Positions 8,751 to 18,467 of a stretch of DNA of 64,000 nt are shown in pieces. The notes beneath the pieces are model-generated. The model did no database searches, was not told where the DNA came from, and saw only the letters and a program-made list of their open reading frames with translations. Source of the DNA: Promethearchaeota archaeon (GTDB lineage: Archaea; Asgardarchaeota; Lokiarchaeia; Sigyniarchaeales; SOKP01); assembly GCA_019057865.1 (NCBI GenBank), contig JAHLWP010000005.1, forward strand, positions 92,912 through 156,911, given 5' to 3'. A program made the translations under genes and the position numbers. Numbering within the stretch: the first letter of the stretch is position 1; each line of letters starts with the position of its first letter.

Positions 8751-9758
8751 TTATGCTAAAATTGATTCATAGACCTTAATATAATCGTCAACCATTCTTT
8801 CAACAGTAAATTTTTTTTCAACCCATCTTCGACATTCTGCACGATCAATAATATCAATTTTTTTTAATGCCGTAATTGCCTCTTCAATAGAATTGACTAA
8901 AAATCCAGTTTTTCCATTTACGATTACTTCAGACATACTCCCTTTATTAAAAGAAATAACAGGTGTTCCACAAGCCATTGCTTCCACAACCGACAAACCA
9001 AATGCCTCGGGAATATTAATAGGGTTCAATAAGGCATAGCCTCCGCCTAATAACTCATCCCTCTTCTTCGGACCAGCAATACCAACGTATTTTATTAGAT
9101 CATTATTAAGAAAGGGTTCTACTTCTTTTTGAAAATAAGCTTTATCTTGTATAATCCCTGCCAAGATTAATTTCATTCCCACTTTACGTGCTATATCAAT
9201 AGCTTCTTTAGTACCTTTATCATGATGTATTCGCCCAAAAAATATTAAATAATCTTTTGATTTTGATTTAAAAGTAAATTGGTTCAAATCTATACCATGA
9301 TATACTGTAGCAATATAATCCAAGTCTGGAATCCTAGCGGCATTGCTAATAGAAACATAATAGCTCTGATTATTATATTTTTTATAAACTGGTAAAATTT
9401 TGGGAGATGAGATGCCATGGATTGTTGTTAAAACAGGAGTAGAAGTCATCTTCATATAAGTTAGGGGTAGGAAATCAAAATGATTATGAATGATATCAAA
9501 ATCATCTCCCTTTTCGAACACTTCAGATATATGTAAGCATTCCCAAACTTTTGCTATTAATTTATCATCTTCTTCATAGCCATGAGGAGAGACTCCTTCA
9601 AGATGTGCCTTAGTAATTGAATTTTTTGTTGCAAATAAGGTGACTTCAATTCCTTTCTTAACAAGACCTTCAGTTAATAAAGAAACTACATATTCCCATG
9701 GGCCATAGGAACGAGGAGGGGTACGCCATGCAATGGGAGCGAGCATTGCTATGTGCAT
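8751..9758 (-). CDS. Glycosyltransferase family 4
   Basis: This retaining GT-B transferase of 335 residues has an N-terminal domain starting MHIAMLAPIAWRTPP with a glycine-bearing loop, IIHNHFDF and TTIHG. The C-terminal donor domain begins FFGRIHHDKGTKEAI and has the E-x7-E-type signature in PEAFGLSVVEAMACGTPVI. It ends the minus-strand trio with the GH130 gene 2 bases upstream, so the two are surely co-transcribed. Pairing of GT4 with GH130 suggests synthesis and turnover of a mannose-containing glycan or compatible solute (inference). Confidence 0.88.
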   Translation of the reverse strand: MHIAMLAPIAWRTPPRSYGPWEYVVSLLTEGLVKKGIEVTLFATKNSITKAHLEGVSPHGYEEDDKLIAKVWECLHISEVFEKGDDFDIIHNHFDFLPLTYMKMTSTPVLTTIHGISSPKILPVYKKYNNQSYYVSISNAARIPDLDYIATVYHGIDLNQFTFKSKSKDYLIFFGRIHHDKGTKEAIDIARKVGMKLILAGIIQDKAYFQKEVEPFLNNDLIKYVGIAGPKKRDELLGGGYALLNPINIPEAFGLSVVEAMACGTPVISFNKGSMSEVIVNGKTGFLVNSIEEAITALKKIDIIDRAECRRWVEKKFTVERMVDDYIKVYESILA

Positions 9759-9760
9759 AA

Positions 9761-10732
9761 TTACCCTCCTGATAAGGAATTATGCTCTTTAAGCCATTCA
9801 AGAAGTTCTGAAAGATTAGCTCTTGCTAAACCAATACAACTATCAGCACATCCATAATAAAGTAAGACATCATCATTTTTTTGAATCCAGCCACATGGAA
9901 AAACTACTTTATCAACATCACCAAATATCTCATAAGATTCTTTTGGAGAAAAAACCCATTCATCAGATCTGGCAATTACATTGCGAGGATCTTTTAAATC
10001 TAAAAGTGCAAGCCCTAACCGATATATAATGCCACTAGCAGTAGATTTAACTCCATGGTAAAGAATTAACCAACCCTCGTCAGTTCTCAAAGGTGGGGGT
10101 GATATACCAATTTTTTTTGCATCCCACCAGCTACCTCTCCTAGCTTTAATAAGAACCTGATGCTCCCCCCAATGTTTAAGATTTGGAGAAAAAGCAATCC
10201 AAATATGAGCCCCAGTACCAGGCATTTTGGCAACTGGTCGATGAATCATTGCCCAGCGCCCATTATAGCGAATTGGAAATAATGCAGCATCTTTATTTTC
10301 AGGTGGCATCACAGGACCATAACGAGTAAAATTTTGAAAGTCTGAAGTAGTTATCAACGAAACTAAAGGTCCGCCCTCTGAATAAGCTGTGTATGTAATA
10401 GCTAATAATCTTTTTTCCTCTAAAAAAACAATTCTCGGGTCTTCAATTCCCCAAATTTCTTCCGGGTATGTCTCTGGGTTGGGCAATATAGTTGGTTGAG
10501 AATCAATTTCCCAATTGCTTATACCATTTTTGCTTCGTGCTAATGTTAGATGGGATATACCACGTCTATCTTCAACTCGCATTAATAAAAAAATTTTATC
10601 ATCCAATTTTATTGCTCCTGCATTGAATACTGAATTTGCCATATAGGGAATATCATTTATTGAAATAATGGGATTTTGTGGATCCCGATGAAAAAGTTCT
10701 TTTATCATATTGCTTTTTATTTTTCTCACCAA
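9761..10732 (-). CDS. Glycoside hydrolase family 130 protein (beta-mannoside phosphorylase-like)
   Basis: This is a five-bladed beta-propeller enzyme of the GH130 family, which phosphorolyses or hydrolyses beta-mannosides. The family Asp is in WGIEDPRIVF. Other typical segments are NPIIS near the N-terminus, HRPVAKMPG, the WWDAKKIG block and WLILYHGVK. At 323 residues with no signal peptide it is cytoplasmic. The stop of the upstream half-glycosyltransferase and this start are adjacent, and GT4 follows after 2 bases. An internal ATG at residue 9 (MIKELFHRD) could be the real start. Phosphorylase versus hydrolase cannot be decided by eye. Confidence 0.85.
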   Translation of the reverse strand: MVRKIKSNMIKELFHRDPQNPIISINDIPYMANSVFNAGAIKLDDKIFLLMRVEDRRGISHLTLARSKNGISNWEIDSQPTILPNPETYPEEIWGIEDPRIVFLEEKRLLAITYTAYSEGGPLVSLITTSDFQNFTRYGPVMPPENKDAALFPIRYNGRWAMIHRPVAKMPGTGAHIWIAFSPNLKHWGEHQVLIKARRGSWWDAKKIGISPPPLRTDEGWLILYHGVKSTASGIIYRLGLALLDLKDPRNVIARSDEWVFSPKESYEIFGDVDKVVFPCGWIQKNDDVLLYYGCADSCIGLARANLSELLEWLKEHNSLSGG

Positions 10733-11380
10733 TTAGAATTCTGGTTCTAATACTACAGGTTTTCCAGAGATTTTAGCATTTCGTGCTAAATCATAAGCCT
10801 GATTATACTTATCAGCAATTATTTCCCATGAAACAACCTCATCAAGATAGTGCTTTAAATTTTCACCAAGTGACATTCTAAGATTTTCATCACATGCTAA
10901 TCTAATTACATTTTTCTTTAACATTTTCTTAGTTGTAAATAATAAACCACCACCACTTTCTAAAGTTTGCGCAGTTAATCCTTCCATTGGAGCTGTTGTT
11001 ATATATGGTTTATTCAGAGATATTATCCTTGCTAATGTTCCAGATTGAGTTTCATCAATAGTTGGTAATATAATGAAATCACATATTCCCATCACTTTAT
11101 AATAGATATCTCCTCTAGGGATAAATTCATAATAATGTGCTATCCCCTTGCTTTGAAGATCAAGAACATCAGACTTCCACATTATATAATCACGTTGATG
11201 ATTTGGATCACGTATAGTACCAGCTGCAAATAAATTCCATTTTTGACCACATTTTTTTTTAATTTCTTCATTTCTCTTTAGATTTCTTTTATTTATATAT
11301 TTAGAAGATAAAATTTCAAGATTATTTAGATTCTTATCTAATTTCTCATTTATTTCTGCTTTTCTATTTTCATTTTTCAA
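10733..11380 (-). CDS. Partial glycosyltransferase: GT-B C-terminal domain only
   Basis: The 215 residues hold only the donor-binding half of a GT4-like enzyme: WNLFAAGTIRD, then YYEFIPRGDIYYKVMGICDF, the acceptor-like E in DETQSGTLARIISLNKP and a C-terminal helix. The first 45 residues are a charged Lys/Asn/Glu leader with no Rossmann start, so the N-terminal acceptor domain is missing. No remnant of it was seen in the 436 bases upstream. It could be a degraded glycosyltransferase or a subunit that pairs with a separate N-terminal protein. The tight junction with the GH130 gene suggests it is still expressed. Confidence 0.6.
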   Translation of the reverse strand: MKNENRKAEINEKLDKNLNNLEILSSKYINKRNLKRNEEIKKKCGQKWNLFAAGTIRDPNHQRDYIMWKSDVLDLQSKGIAHYYEFIPRGDIYYKVMGICDFIILPTIDETQSGTLARIISLNKPYITTAPMEGLTAQTLESGGGLLFTTKKMLKKNVIRLACDENLRMSLGENLKHYLDEVVSWEIIADKYNQAYDLARNAKISGKPVVLEPEF

Positions 11381-11816
11381 AATACCACCTTTGATCTGTC
11401 TTTAAATCCTAAGAATGTTAAATCTGAAAATTATTTCATTATATGGGAAGAATTTATTTCATAATTGGCTTGAATGAAATTCTTATTTTTAACATTCAAT
11501 TTAAATTAAAAAAATGATTAAGATAAAAGGATATCAAATTATTTACTTTTCTTTTATAATAATATAATTCAAAATATTTAATTTTTACCTTAAAGAAGTA
11601 GTAATTTTTGATTAATATTTTAAACACCTAATGGGTCTTATTGAATTTTTTTTTAAAAAACTAATCATTTCGATTTTTTCTGGTATTCTTAATAATTTGA
11701 ATAATATATCAACTCTAAAATAATTCTAATAAATTTTAAAACAAAATCTTGATTTTTCTTAAATGACAATTCTAAAATATCAATAAGAATTTTGTTGTTC
11801 TAGGAGTTTATAAAAA
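11381..11816. other. 436-bp AT-rich intergenic region
   Basis: This is the space between the minus-strand glycan genes and the plus-strand dehydratase paralogue, so it should hold two divergent promoters. No frame carries a recognisable protein and no stable hairpin was seen. An AGGAG at 11802-11806 lies 10 bases before the ATG at 11817. Confidence 0.5.
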
Positions 11817-13166
11817 ATGAGTATTTACGCCGACGATGTTATAAGTTTTACATCAGTTTTAAAGATGTCTTATAATTTTTTAACGGGTAGAGATTATTTA
11901 ACAAAGAGAAAACAAAAAGAGAAAAAGAAACTAATTTCTGTTGCATTAGGTTTTCCAGATTTAGTTTTTGCTGCTAATGCAATACCTGTATTTCCCATAA
12001 GAATGGAGAAATTCAAAATTAATTTATATTTGATGGCATTAAATTCTGCCACAAGCTTATTTGGTTGGGATCTTACAACAAAAATTTTAGGGATCGCAAG
12101 GCAATTAGACTTTTTAAAGGTAGTTGAAAAGGTATTAGATGATGTTGTTAACTCAATTAATGAAAAATATAATGAAATGTATGATTTAGGAGTTAAGAAT
12201 GGAGGCCCTTCTGACTTATGTTATGGTGTAAATGCTCTCTATGGAATGCATAAATCAAGGGGATCTGTTTTAGATGGGAACTTAAATTTTGCCATGCGTT
12301 GCGGTGAGTGGAATAAATTCTCAGAATCATTGCAAACAATAGTTCCTAATCAAATTTGGGTTAATATTCCTCCAAGAGAAATAGAAAATGAAGATAAAGC
12401 ATTAGAAATTATGGTAAATAATGTCAAAAAAGCAATATCAGAATTAGAGGGTATAACAGGGAATTATATTACTGATAATAGTTTAAAAAAACAATTTCGA
12501 ATAGGTAATCAAGTTAAAAGGTTTTATAAAACAATTTTATATGAAATATGTTCATCTGATTTTTATCCTTGTAATCCCGCTACTTTTGCTGAAATATTAG
12601 CTTTATTAACAATTTCCTTCCAAGATTACAATTCTAATGCACAAAGATATTTAGAAAATATGAGTCAATTAGTTACTGAAATGCGGGAAAGAATAAAAAA
12701 AGGGATAGGGATGGATGTATCTGACATGCCACGTATCTTAATAACCCCTATGTTTGGAGGCTGGGAACCAGAAACTCATGAAATAATATATGAATTAGGT
12801 GGCAGGGTTATTTACGCGGATTGGGAAATCTTGGGGCTGTTAGAAGAAATACTAGTATCAAATGATTCGGATCCTATCGAGAATTATGCTAAATTCCTTT
12901 TGAGAGCTTCAAAAAAAGGAATAGGATGCAATATTAATAATTTAAAAAATTCTTATCTGAAAGCCGCTAAGCAAATGAAAGTTGATGGTTTAATTTTTAA
13001 TGAAGTATATGGATGTCCTTCTATATCTAACAATTATGACATCTTAAGAGAGGAAATCAAAACTGAACTTGATATTCCTGCAATTGTTATTAATTTTAGA
13101 AAAATTGGTGAAAATGTTGAACTTGTGAAATCACAACTTAGAACCTACATGGAAGTATTCAAGTAA
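11817..13166 (+). CDS. 2-hydroxyacyl-CoA dehydratase component D-like paralogue
   Basis: The 449 residues align along their length with the 6048-7406 protein (for example the shared ISVAL, YNEMYDLG, YPCNPATF, RILxTPMFGGWEP and GENVE blocks). The second cysteine of the C-terminal motif is lost: FGCHSISNCY in the paralogue is YGCPSISNNY here, and the terminus TRLGAF becomes SQLRTY. It is detached from the activator and first subunit. It may be an alternative large subunit with another substrate, or a partner for a distant gene. A Shine-Dalgarno-like AGGAG stands 10 bases upstream of the start. Confidence 0.83.
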   Translation: MSIYADDVISFTSVLKMSYNFLTGRDYLTKRKQKEKKKLISVALGFPDLVFAANAIPVFPIRMEKFKINLYLMALNSATSLFGWDLTTKILGIARQLDFLKVVEKVLDDVVNSINEKYNEMYDLGVKNGGPSDLCYGVNALYGMHKSRGSVLDGNLNFAMRCGEWNKFSESLQTIVPNQIWVNIPPREIENEDKALEIMVNNVKKAISELEGITGNYITDNSLKKQFRIGNQVKRFYKTILYEICSSDFYPCNPATFAEILALLTISFQDYNSNAQRYLENMSQLVTEMRERIKKGIGMDVSDMPRILITPMFGGWEPETHEIIYELGGRVIYADWEILGLLEEILVSNDSDPIENYAKFLLRASKKGIGCNINNLKNSYLKAAKQMKVDGLIFNEVYGCPSISNNYDILREEIKTELDIPAIVINFRKIGENVELVKSQLRTYMEVFK

Positions 13167-13205
13167 AATTTACCCAAAATATAGAAAGAGAATAAATCAA
13201 AATAC

Positions 13206-13796
13206 TTATTTTTTAAATAAATCAGAAGGTCTGATAAGATGAGGTTCCTCTTCCTCTTCTTTCTTCTTTTTATCTTTTTTCTTACCAGGTACATGTCCAT
13301 AAACCTCAGTTGCGGGTGTTGGTGCAGGGGCTGGTGGTGTTGATGACATCGTTGTTGCAATAGGAGGTGTAATACTTATGCCTGCAGTTATAGGTTCTGG
13401 TTGTTGACCTACACTTATTTTTTGATGCATTATAGGTGCTATACTAGTACCTTTCAATCCTTTTAATTCAGTTAATACTTTTTCTAAATTCATTGATTGT
13501 ACGCTTTTATTCATAGTATCCATAATTTCTTTTAAAGATTTTGATGTTTCTCTCAAACCCTTTGGACTAATTCCTGCAAGTAAAGAATCCAGATTTGCAC
13601 TTATGCTTTCATTTAGCTCTTTTAAGGAATCTATAACTGTATTCCAATGTTTATTCATTTGGGATTCGATAACGCCAATCATTTTGATTGTCTGGTTCAT
13701 AAAATCAACATGACTAGCATAGCGTTCTTCATCCTTCGCCCGAAGGTCAGATATCAGCATTATTAACTTTCTTAGAGCTTCTTTTTCTTCACTCAT
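13206..13796 (-). CDS. Coiled-coil protein with Pro-rich linker and charged tail
   Basis: The family is not recognised. Residues 1-115 are helical and coiled-coil-like. Residues 125-165 are rich in Pro, Thr and Ala. The end is a KKKDKKKKEEEEE charge block followed by the short motif HLIRPSDLFKK. It is soluble, with no membrane segment. The layout (helical domain, low-complexity linker, Lys/Glu block, short terminal motif) resembles that of the 54044-55267 protein, so both may be adaptor or scaffold proteins of this lineage (inference). It is convergent with the dehydratase paralogue and divergent from the amylase-family gene. Confidence 0.6.
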   Translation of the reverse strand: MSEEKEALRKLIMLISDLRAKDEERYASHVDFMNQTIKMIGVIESQMNKHWNTVIDSLKELNESISANLDSLLAGISPKGLRETSKSLKEIMDTMNKSVQSMNLEKVLTELKGLKGTSIAPIMHQKISVGQQPEPITAGISITPPIATTMSSTPPAPAPTPATEVYGHVPGKKKDKKKKEEEEEPHLIRPSDLFKK

Positions 13797-13932
13797 TTTT
13801 AGGGAATTTTCTTTTTATTTTTCTTTATTATAATTATGATTACATAAAAATTTATATATATTTATTTTATAAGGAAAAGAATATAAACTATATTTATCAA
13901 GATAATAAATTTGAATTAGGCGCAATATAAGA

Positions 13933-15423
13933 ATGCTTTTTAAAGAATTTGAATGGCCTAAAAATCCAAAAATTTATGAAATTAACACTTGGCCATGGCT
14001 TAAGTATTTATCAGAAACTTATAATATTTCCATTAATTTGAAGAATATTCCTAACGAAGTATTTAATCAAGAAATAAAATTTTTTGATGCTATTTGGCTA
14101 ATGGGAGTATGGGAACGTAGTCCTGCTGGAAGGAGAATTGCTCTTGAGCGTCAAGATTTACAGAACGAATATCATAAAGTTTTACATGATTTTGGTGAAA
14201 ATGATGTTGTAGGATCACCTTATTCTGTTTATTATTATCATATTGATGCTAATCTTGGTGGGATTGATGGTTTAACTGAGTTTCGTAAACAATTGCAAGA
14301 ACATAGCATCCGTTTAATATTGGATTATGTTCCTAATCACGTTTCTATTGATCATCTCTGGATTTTAGAAAAATCAGATGTTTTTATTACTGGAACTTTA
14401 GAGGATCTAATGACTAAGCCGAATGGATTTTTTTCTGTAGGGGAAATAGTGTATGCTAATGGTCGAGATCCTTATTTTGACCCATGGACAGATACTGTCC
14501 AGATTAATGCATTTTCTCTTGAAGCTCGTAAAAAAGCAATCAATACGTTATTGAGTATCGCTGAATTATGTGATGGTGTTCGTTGTGATATGGCAATGCT
14601 TATGACTAATAATGTATTTAAAAAGACTTGGGGTGAAAAAGCTGGAACTCCACTTGAAAAAGAATTTTGGAAGGAAGTCATTCCGGCAGTAAAACAAAAG
14701 TTTCCAAATTTCTTATTTATAGCAGAGGTGTATTGGGATATGGAATGGGACCTTATACAACAAGGGTTTGATTATTGCTATGATAAAAAACTCTATGACA
14801 GGTTAGCTCATGAGACCATAAACACAGTTAGAGAACATCTCAAAGCAGAATGGGATTATCAGAGTAAATTAGTTCGATTCATAGAAAATCATGATGAGCC
14901 TAGAGCTATAGAAAAGTTTGGAGAAGAACGATCAAAGGCGGCAGCTATTATAGCATTAAATTTGCCAGGAGCAAGATTAATATATGAAGGTCAAACTCGT
15001 GGTTATAAAATAAAATTACCTGTTCAATTAGGAAGGAGGTCATTCGAAGAAGAAAATGCAAAGCTTCTTGAATTTTACCAAAATTTATTAAATATCATAC
15101 CTGGAAGAGAATTTGAAAAAGCAAATTGGTCCCTCTGTAAAGTTGAACCTGTTATTATTGATGACCCCTCTTATCAAAATATAATTTCTTATCTCTGTTG
15201 GTATAACGATATTTTTCGACTTATTGTGGTTAACTATAGTCCATTTCATGTAAAAGCACATATCAGACTTAAGCAAATAGAATTTAACATTGAGAATTGG
15301 AATTTTACAGATTTACTTCATCAGAAAACTTATAGTTATAAAGGGGAAGACTTAGATGAATTTGGCTTATATATAGATTTAAACCCCTGGAATGGTCATA
15401 TCTTTGATATCAAAAGAGAGTAA
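13933..15423 (+). CDS. Alpha-amylase family (GH13) enzyme, cytoplasmic
   Basis: This is a GH13 TIM-barrel enzyme acting on alpha-glucosidic bonds. The four family regions are seen: DYVPNH (131-136), GVRCDMAM with nucleophile D219, FIAEVYWD with acid/base E265, and FIENHDE with D321. A C-terminal beta domain follows. With 496 residues and no signal peptide it acts inside the cell. An N-terminal stretch (WPWLKYLSETY, AIWLMGVWERSPAGR) replaces the usual strand-1 start. Its position next to GlmS and near GT4/GH130 suggests sugar storage or compatible-solute metabolism. Amylase, sucrose-phosphorylase-like and transglycosidase activity cannot be told apart. Confidence 0.87.
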   Translation: MLFKEFEWPKNPKIYEINTWPWLKYLSETYNISINLKNIPNEVFNQEIKFFDAIWLMGVWERSPAGRRIALERQDLQNEYHKVLHDFGENDVVGSPYSVYYYHIDANLGGIDGLTEFRKQLQEHSIRLILDYVPNHVSIDHLWILEKSDVFITGTLEDLMTKPNGFFSVGEIVYANGRDPYFDPWTDTVQINAFSLEARKKAINTLLSIAELCDGVRCDMAMLMTNNVFKKTWGEKAGTPLEKEFWKEVIPAVKQKFPNFLFIAEVYWDMEWDLIQQGFDYCYDKKLYDRLAHETINTVREHLKAEWDYQSKLVRFIENHDEPRAIEKFGEERSKAAAIIALNLPGARLIYEGQTRGYKIKLPVQLGRRSFEEENAKLLEFYQNLLNIIPGREFEKANWSLCKVEPVIIDDPSYQNIISYLCWYNDIFRLIVVNYSPFHVKAHIRLKQIEFNIENWNFTDLLHQKTYSYKGEDLDEFGLYIDLNPWNGHIFDIKRE

Positions 15424-15432
15424 TACTTATTA

Positions 15433-17283
15433 TTAATGTACAGTTACTGTTTTACTTAAGTTCAATGGTTTATCAGGATCTAGTCCGTGAGATAAAGCGG
15501 TATAATAAGCCAATAACTGTAAAGCAGGGATAAAAGTTATTGGGCTAAAGAGATTATGGTATTTATCTCCTGGTTGTGGAATTCGAATTGTTAGGTCACT
15601 CAATTCTGTTATTTTTTCATCACTTTCTACAACTAATGAAATGATTTTACCTCCCCTTGCCTTAAATTCCATAACATTACCTATTAATCTTTCATAAGTT
15701 TCATCGGGTGGTGCAATAAATATTATTGGAAAACCATCTCTAACGAGAGATATTGGTCCATGTTTTGCATGAGCCGCCGAATAGCCTTCTATGAAGCGAC
15801 ATGCTATTTCTTTTAATTTTAGTCCCCCTTCTTTAGCAGTAGCAATAGATATACCTCGTGCCAAAAAAAAGAAGTTGTGTTCTTTGTCTAAATATCTAAT
15901 AATTTTTTTTACAGAATCTACTTTAGTTTCCAGAAATTCTTCTATTATTGATGGAGTTGAGTTTAATGCTTCATAATATTTTTTTATCTCCTCAAATAAT
16001 TCTATTTTTCGTAATTTGGCTATTTCTAAGCCAATCAATGCTAAAGTTAATACTTGAGTACAATAAGTTTTTGTAGCAGCAACCCCGATTTCAGGTCCGG
16101 CACGAGTAACAATCACATGATCTGAGTATCTAGTAATAGTTGATCCTACAACATTCGTTATTGATAATATTTTTACACCTTTCTTTCTTTTTGCCCACCG
16201 AATTGCATCAATTGTATCTATAGTTTCTCCAGATTGAGAGAGTGCAATAACTACGGAATTTTCTCTTAAACATTCTGCTAATTCGTTCTTAAATTCAGAA
16301 CATTCAACTGCGTGAATATATTTTCCCAAAAATTTAGTAATAATGTATTTCCCAGCTAATGAAGCATAAAATGATGTACCGGCTGCTGTGATATAAATAT
16401 TACTTGCTGACCATAACTCATTAGCAAAATTTATTATTTGATCTTTATGAATCTTCATAGTGCGCCTAAGTGCCATGGGTTCTTCATAAATCTCTTTTAA
16501 CATAAAATGTTCATACCCTCCTTTTTCAGCAGCATCAATACTCCATTCAATCTCTTGTATTTCTTTTTCAATTCTTGTATCATCATTAATATTAAAGAAT
16601 GAAACTTTTCCAGCTTCTAATTTAGCCAATTCATCATCATCCATAATGTAACAATACCTTGTTAAGGGTAGAAAAGCTGGAATATCTGAAGCACAATAAG
16701 TTGCTCGATCTTGATCAATTCCAATAACTAAGGGAGATCCTTTTCGAGCAACAAATATTAAATCCGGACTTTTAGCATAACAAATAGCTATTGCATAAGC
16801 TCCGCGGCATCGTTTTAAAGCGCGAATAACAGCATCTTTAAAATTTAATCCATCTTTTATAAAATCTTCAATTAAATGTGGAATTATCTCGGTATCTGTG
16901 TCAGATTTAAAGATATGGCCTTTGCCAGTTAATTCTTTTCTCAATTCTATAAAATTATCTATTATTCCATTATGAACAATAGCTATTTCTCCCGAACAAT
17001 CTAAATGTGGATGACTATTATTTTTCGTAGGTGCGCCATGAGTTGCCCATCTTGTATGAGCAAGTGCAAGTTTAGAACCATTTGGAAAATCTTTTAAATT
17101 TATTTTTTTCTGAATCTCATCAATTCTACCAGATTCTTTCTTAACATATAATTTGGAATTATATTGAGTAACTATTCCACAAGAATCATAACCTCGATAT
17201 TCTAAACGTTTAATACCTTCAAAAGCAATTTTTCCAACCGATATATCTTTTTGATTTGTGATTACACCAAATATCCCACACAT
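15433..17283 (-). CDS. glmS: Glutamine--fructose-6-phosphate aminotransferase (isomerizing)
   Basis: The enzyme makes glucosamine-6-phosphate from fructose-6-phosphate and glutamine, the first step to UDP-GlcNAc. The N-terminal Ntn amidotransferase starts MCGIFGVI with catalytic Cys2 and shows YRGYDSCG and RWATHG. Two SIS domains follow with AAGTSFYASLAGK, ALSQSGETIDTI and ARGISIATAKEGGLKLKE. The protein ends LNLSKTVTVH, the typical terminus. At 616 residues it is full length. It runs convergent to the GH13 gene, 10 bases from its stop, and is divergent from the NagB-like gene with a shared 213-bp promoter region. Confidence 0.96.
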   Translation of the reverse strand: MCGIFGVITNQKDISVGKIAFEGIKRLEYRGYDSCGIVTQYNSKLYVKKESGRIDEIQKKINLKDFPNGSKLALAHTRWATHGAPTKNNSHPHLDCSGEIAIVHNGIIDNFIELRKELTGKGHIFKSDTDTEIIPHLIEDFIKDGLNFKDAVIRALKRCRGAYAIAICYAKSPDLIFVARKGSPLVIGIDQDRATYCASDIPAFLPLTRYCYIMDDDELAKLEAGKVSFFNINDDTRIEKEIQEIEWSIDAAEKGGYEHFMLKEIYEEPMALRRTMKIHKDQIINFANELWSASNIYITAAGTSFYASLAGKYIITKFLGKYIHAVECSEFKNELAECLRENSVVIALSQSGETIDTIDAIRWAKRKKGVKILSITNVVGSTITRYSDHVIVTRAGPEIGVAATKTYCTQVLTLALIGLEIAKLRKIELFEEIKKYYEALNSTPSIIEEFLETKVDSVKKIIRYLDKEHNFFFLARGISIATAKEGGLKLKEIACRFIEGYSAAHAKHGPISLVRDGFPIIFIAPPDETYERLIGNVMEFKARGGKIISLVVESDEKITELSDLTIRIPQPGDKYHNLFSPITFIPALQLLAYYTALSHGLDPDKPLNLSKTVTVH

Positions 17284-17496
17284 AGTAAAAAGATAATTTT
17301 TTTTGTTTAAAAATAAAAAAGAATCAAAATTATATTAACATTACTAAATATATAATAACATAATTAATGTAGATAATATATATAGTAGCTAATTTAATTC
17401 TTTTTATTGATATAACTAATATAATTAAGTTTTTAAAGAAATGACTCTTTTTAGTTTTGAAAAAACATTCAATTTTAGGTTTTAAATGAGATAATA

Positions 17497-18456
17497 ATGA
17501 CCATAAAGGTATTAATCACTAAGAATTTTAACCATATGAGTGAAGTAGCAGCTAATATAGTCAAAGAAGAAATTATAAAAGTATTAAAAAATAAAAAGGA
17601 ATTTGTTTTGGGATTAGCTACAGGAAATTCACCTACAGGATTGTATAAAAATTTAGCAAAAATGATGAATAATGGTGAGATTGACAGCTCTAAAATACGG
17701 AGTTTTAACCTTGATGAATATGTGGGACTTCCAGGTGAAAATGTTCAACAACGCACAATACATCCAGAGAGTTATTCTTATTTTATGATACAAGAATTAT
17801 TTGGACTTCTTAATAAGAAATTTATCGAAACATCTGTACCTTTTGGTTGTTTAATTGATCAAAAAAGGTTTATTAAAGAGCTTAAGGCCCATCCTGATGA
17901 TTGGAGTGAACTGGGGGTTGATGCGGGTAAATCAATTGTAATTAAAGATAATGCTGCTTCAGAATACTTACGATGGGTTCGAAAGACAGTTCAAGAAGAA
18001 TATATTCAGAAAATTGAGAATGCTGGAGGTATAGATTTACAGATTATAGGGGTTGGAGGGCGTGGACATGTAGCATTTCATGAATCTGGAATCCCTTTTG
18101 AAGGTAGTAAAGTCTTAATAGTAAAACTTGATGAAAATACTATGACTAATGCCCTAACTGATGGACATTTTCCCTCAAAAGAAGAATCGCCATGGTATGC
18201 AATCAGTATGGGTGCTGAATTAGTTTATAGAGCAAAAACAGTTTTACTTTTAGCTAATGGAGAACGAAAGATGGATCCCATTACTAAATCATTATTAAAT
18301 GACCCAACTCCAGAAGTACCTATATCCTATGGTCAAATCTACTCAGAAAAGGGTGGCAATTTAATTTATGTAATTGATAAAATTGCGGGTAAAAAACTTC
18401 TTGCAAATAAAATGCTGCTAGAGGAAAAGGGTATAGAAATTCAAAACTTAGAATAA
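17497..18456 (+). CDS. Glucosamine-6-phosphate deaminase/isomerase-like protein (NagB family)
   Basis: This sugar-phosphate isomerase-fold protein has LATGNSPTGLYKNL (phosphate loop), FNLDEYVGL (general-base Asp) and GVGGRGHVAFHESG. In E. coli NagB the last motif is GVGNDGHIAFNEP, so the Asp that assists ring opening is Arg here, while the following His and Glu stay. The protein is 319 residues against about 266, with extra sequence around positions 110-150. It may be a deaminase variant, an amino-sugar isomerase or a lactonase-like enzyme. Sharing a divergent promoter region with glmS and facing a hexosamine mutase gene, it likely belongs to amino-sugar metabolism. Confidence 0.8.
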   Translation: MTIKVLITKNFNHMSEVAANIVKEEIIKVLKNKKEFVLGLATGNSPTGLYKNLAKMMNNGEIDSSKIRSFNLDEYVGLPGENVQQRTIHPESYSYFMIQELFGLLNKKFIETSVPFGCLIDQKRFIKELKAHPDDWSELGVDAGKSIVIKDNAASEYLRWVRKTVQEEYIQKIENAGGIDLQIIGVGGRGHVAFHESGIPFEGSKVLIVKLDENTMTNALTDGHFPSKEESPWYAISMGAELVYRAKTVLLLANGERKMDPITKSLLNDPTPEVPISYGQIYSEKGGNLIYVIDKIAGKKLLANKMLLEEKGIEIQNLE

Positions 18457-18467
18457 ATTTATTTAGA

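Noticed and set aside
11817..13166. Benzoyl-CoA reductase assignment for the dehydratase-like genes
   Set aside because: Only one ATPase-type subunit is present and no ferredoxin or ring-cleavage genes accompany it.
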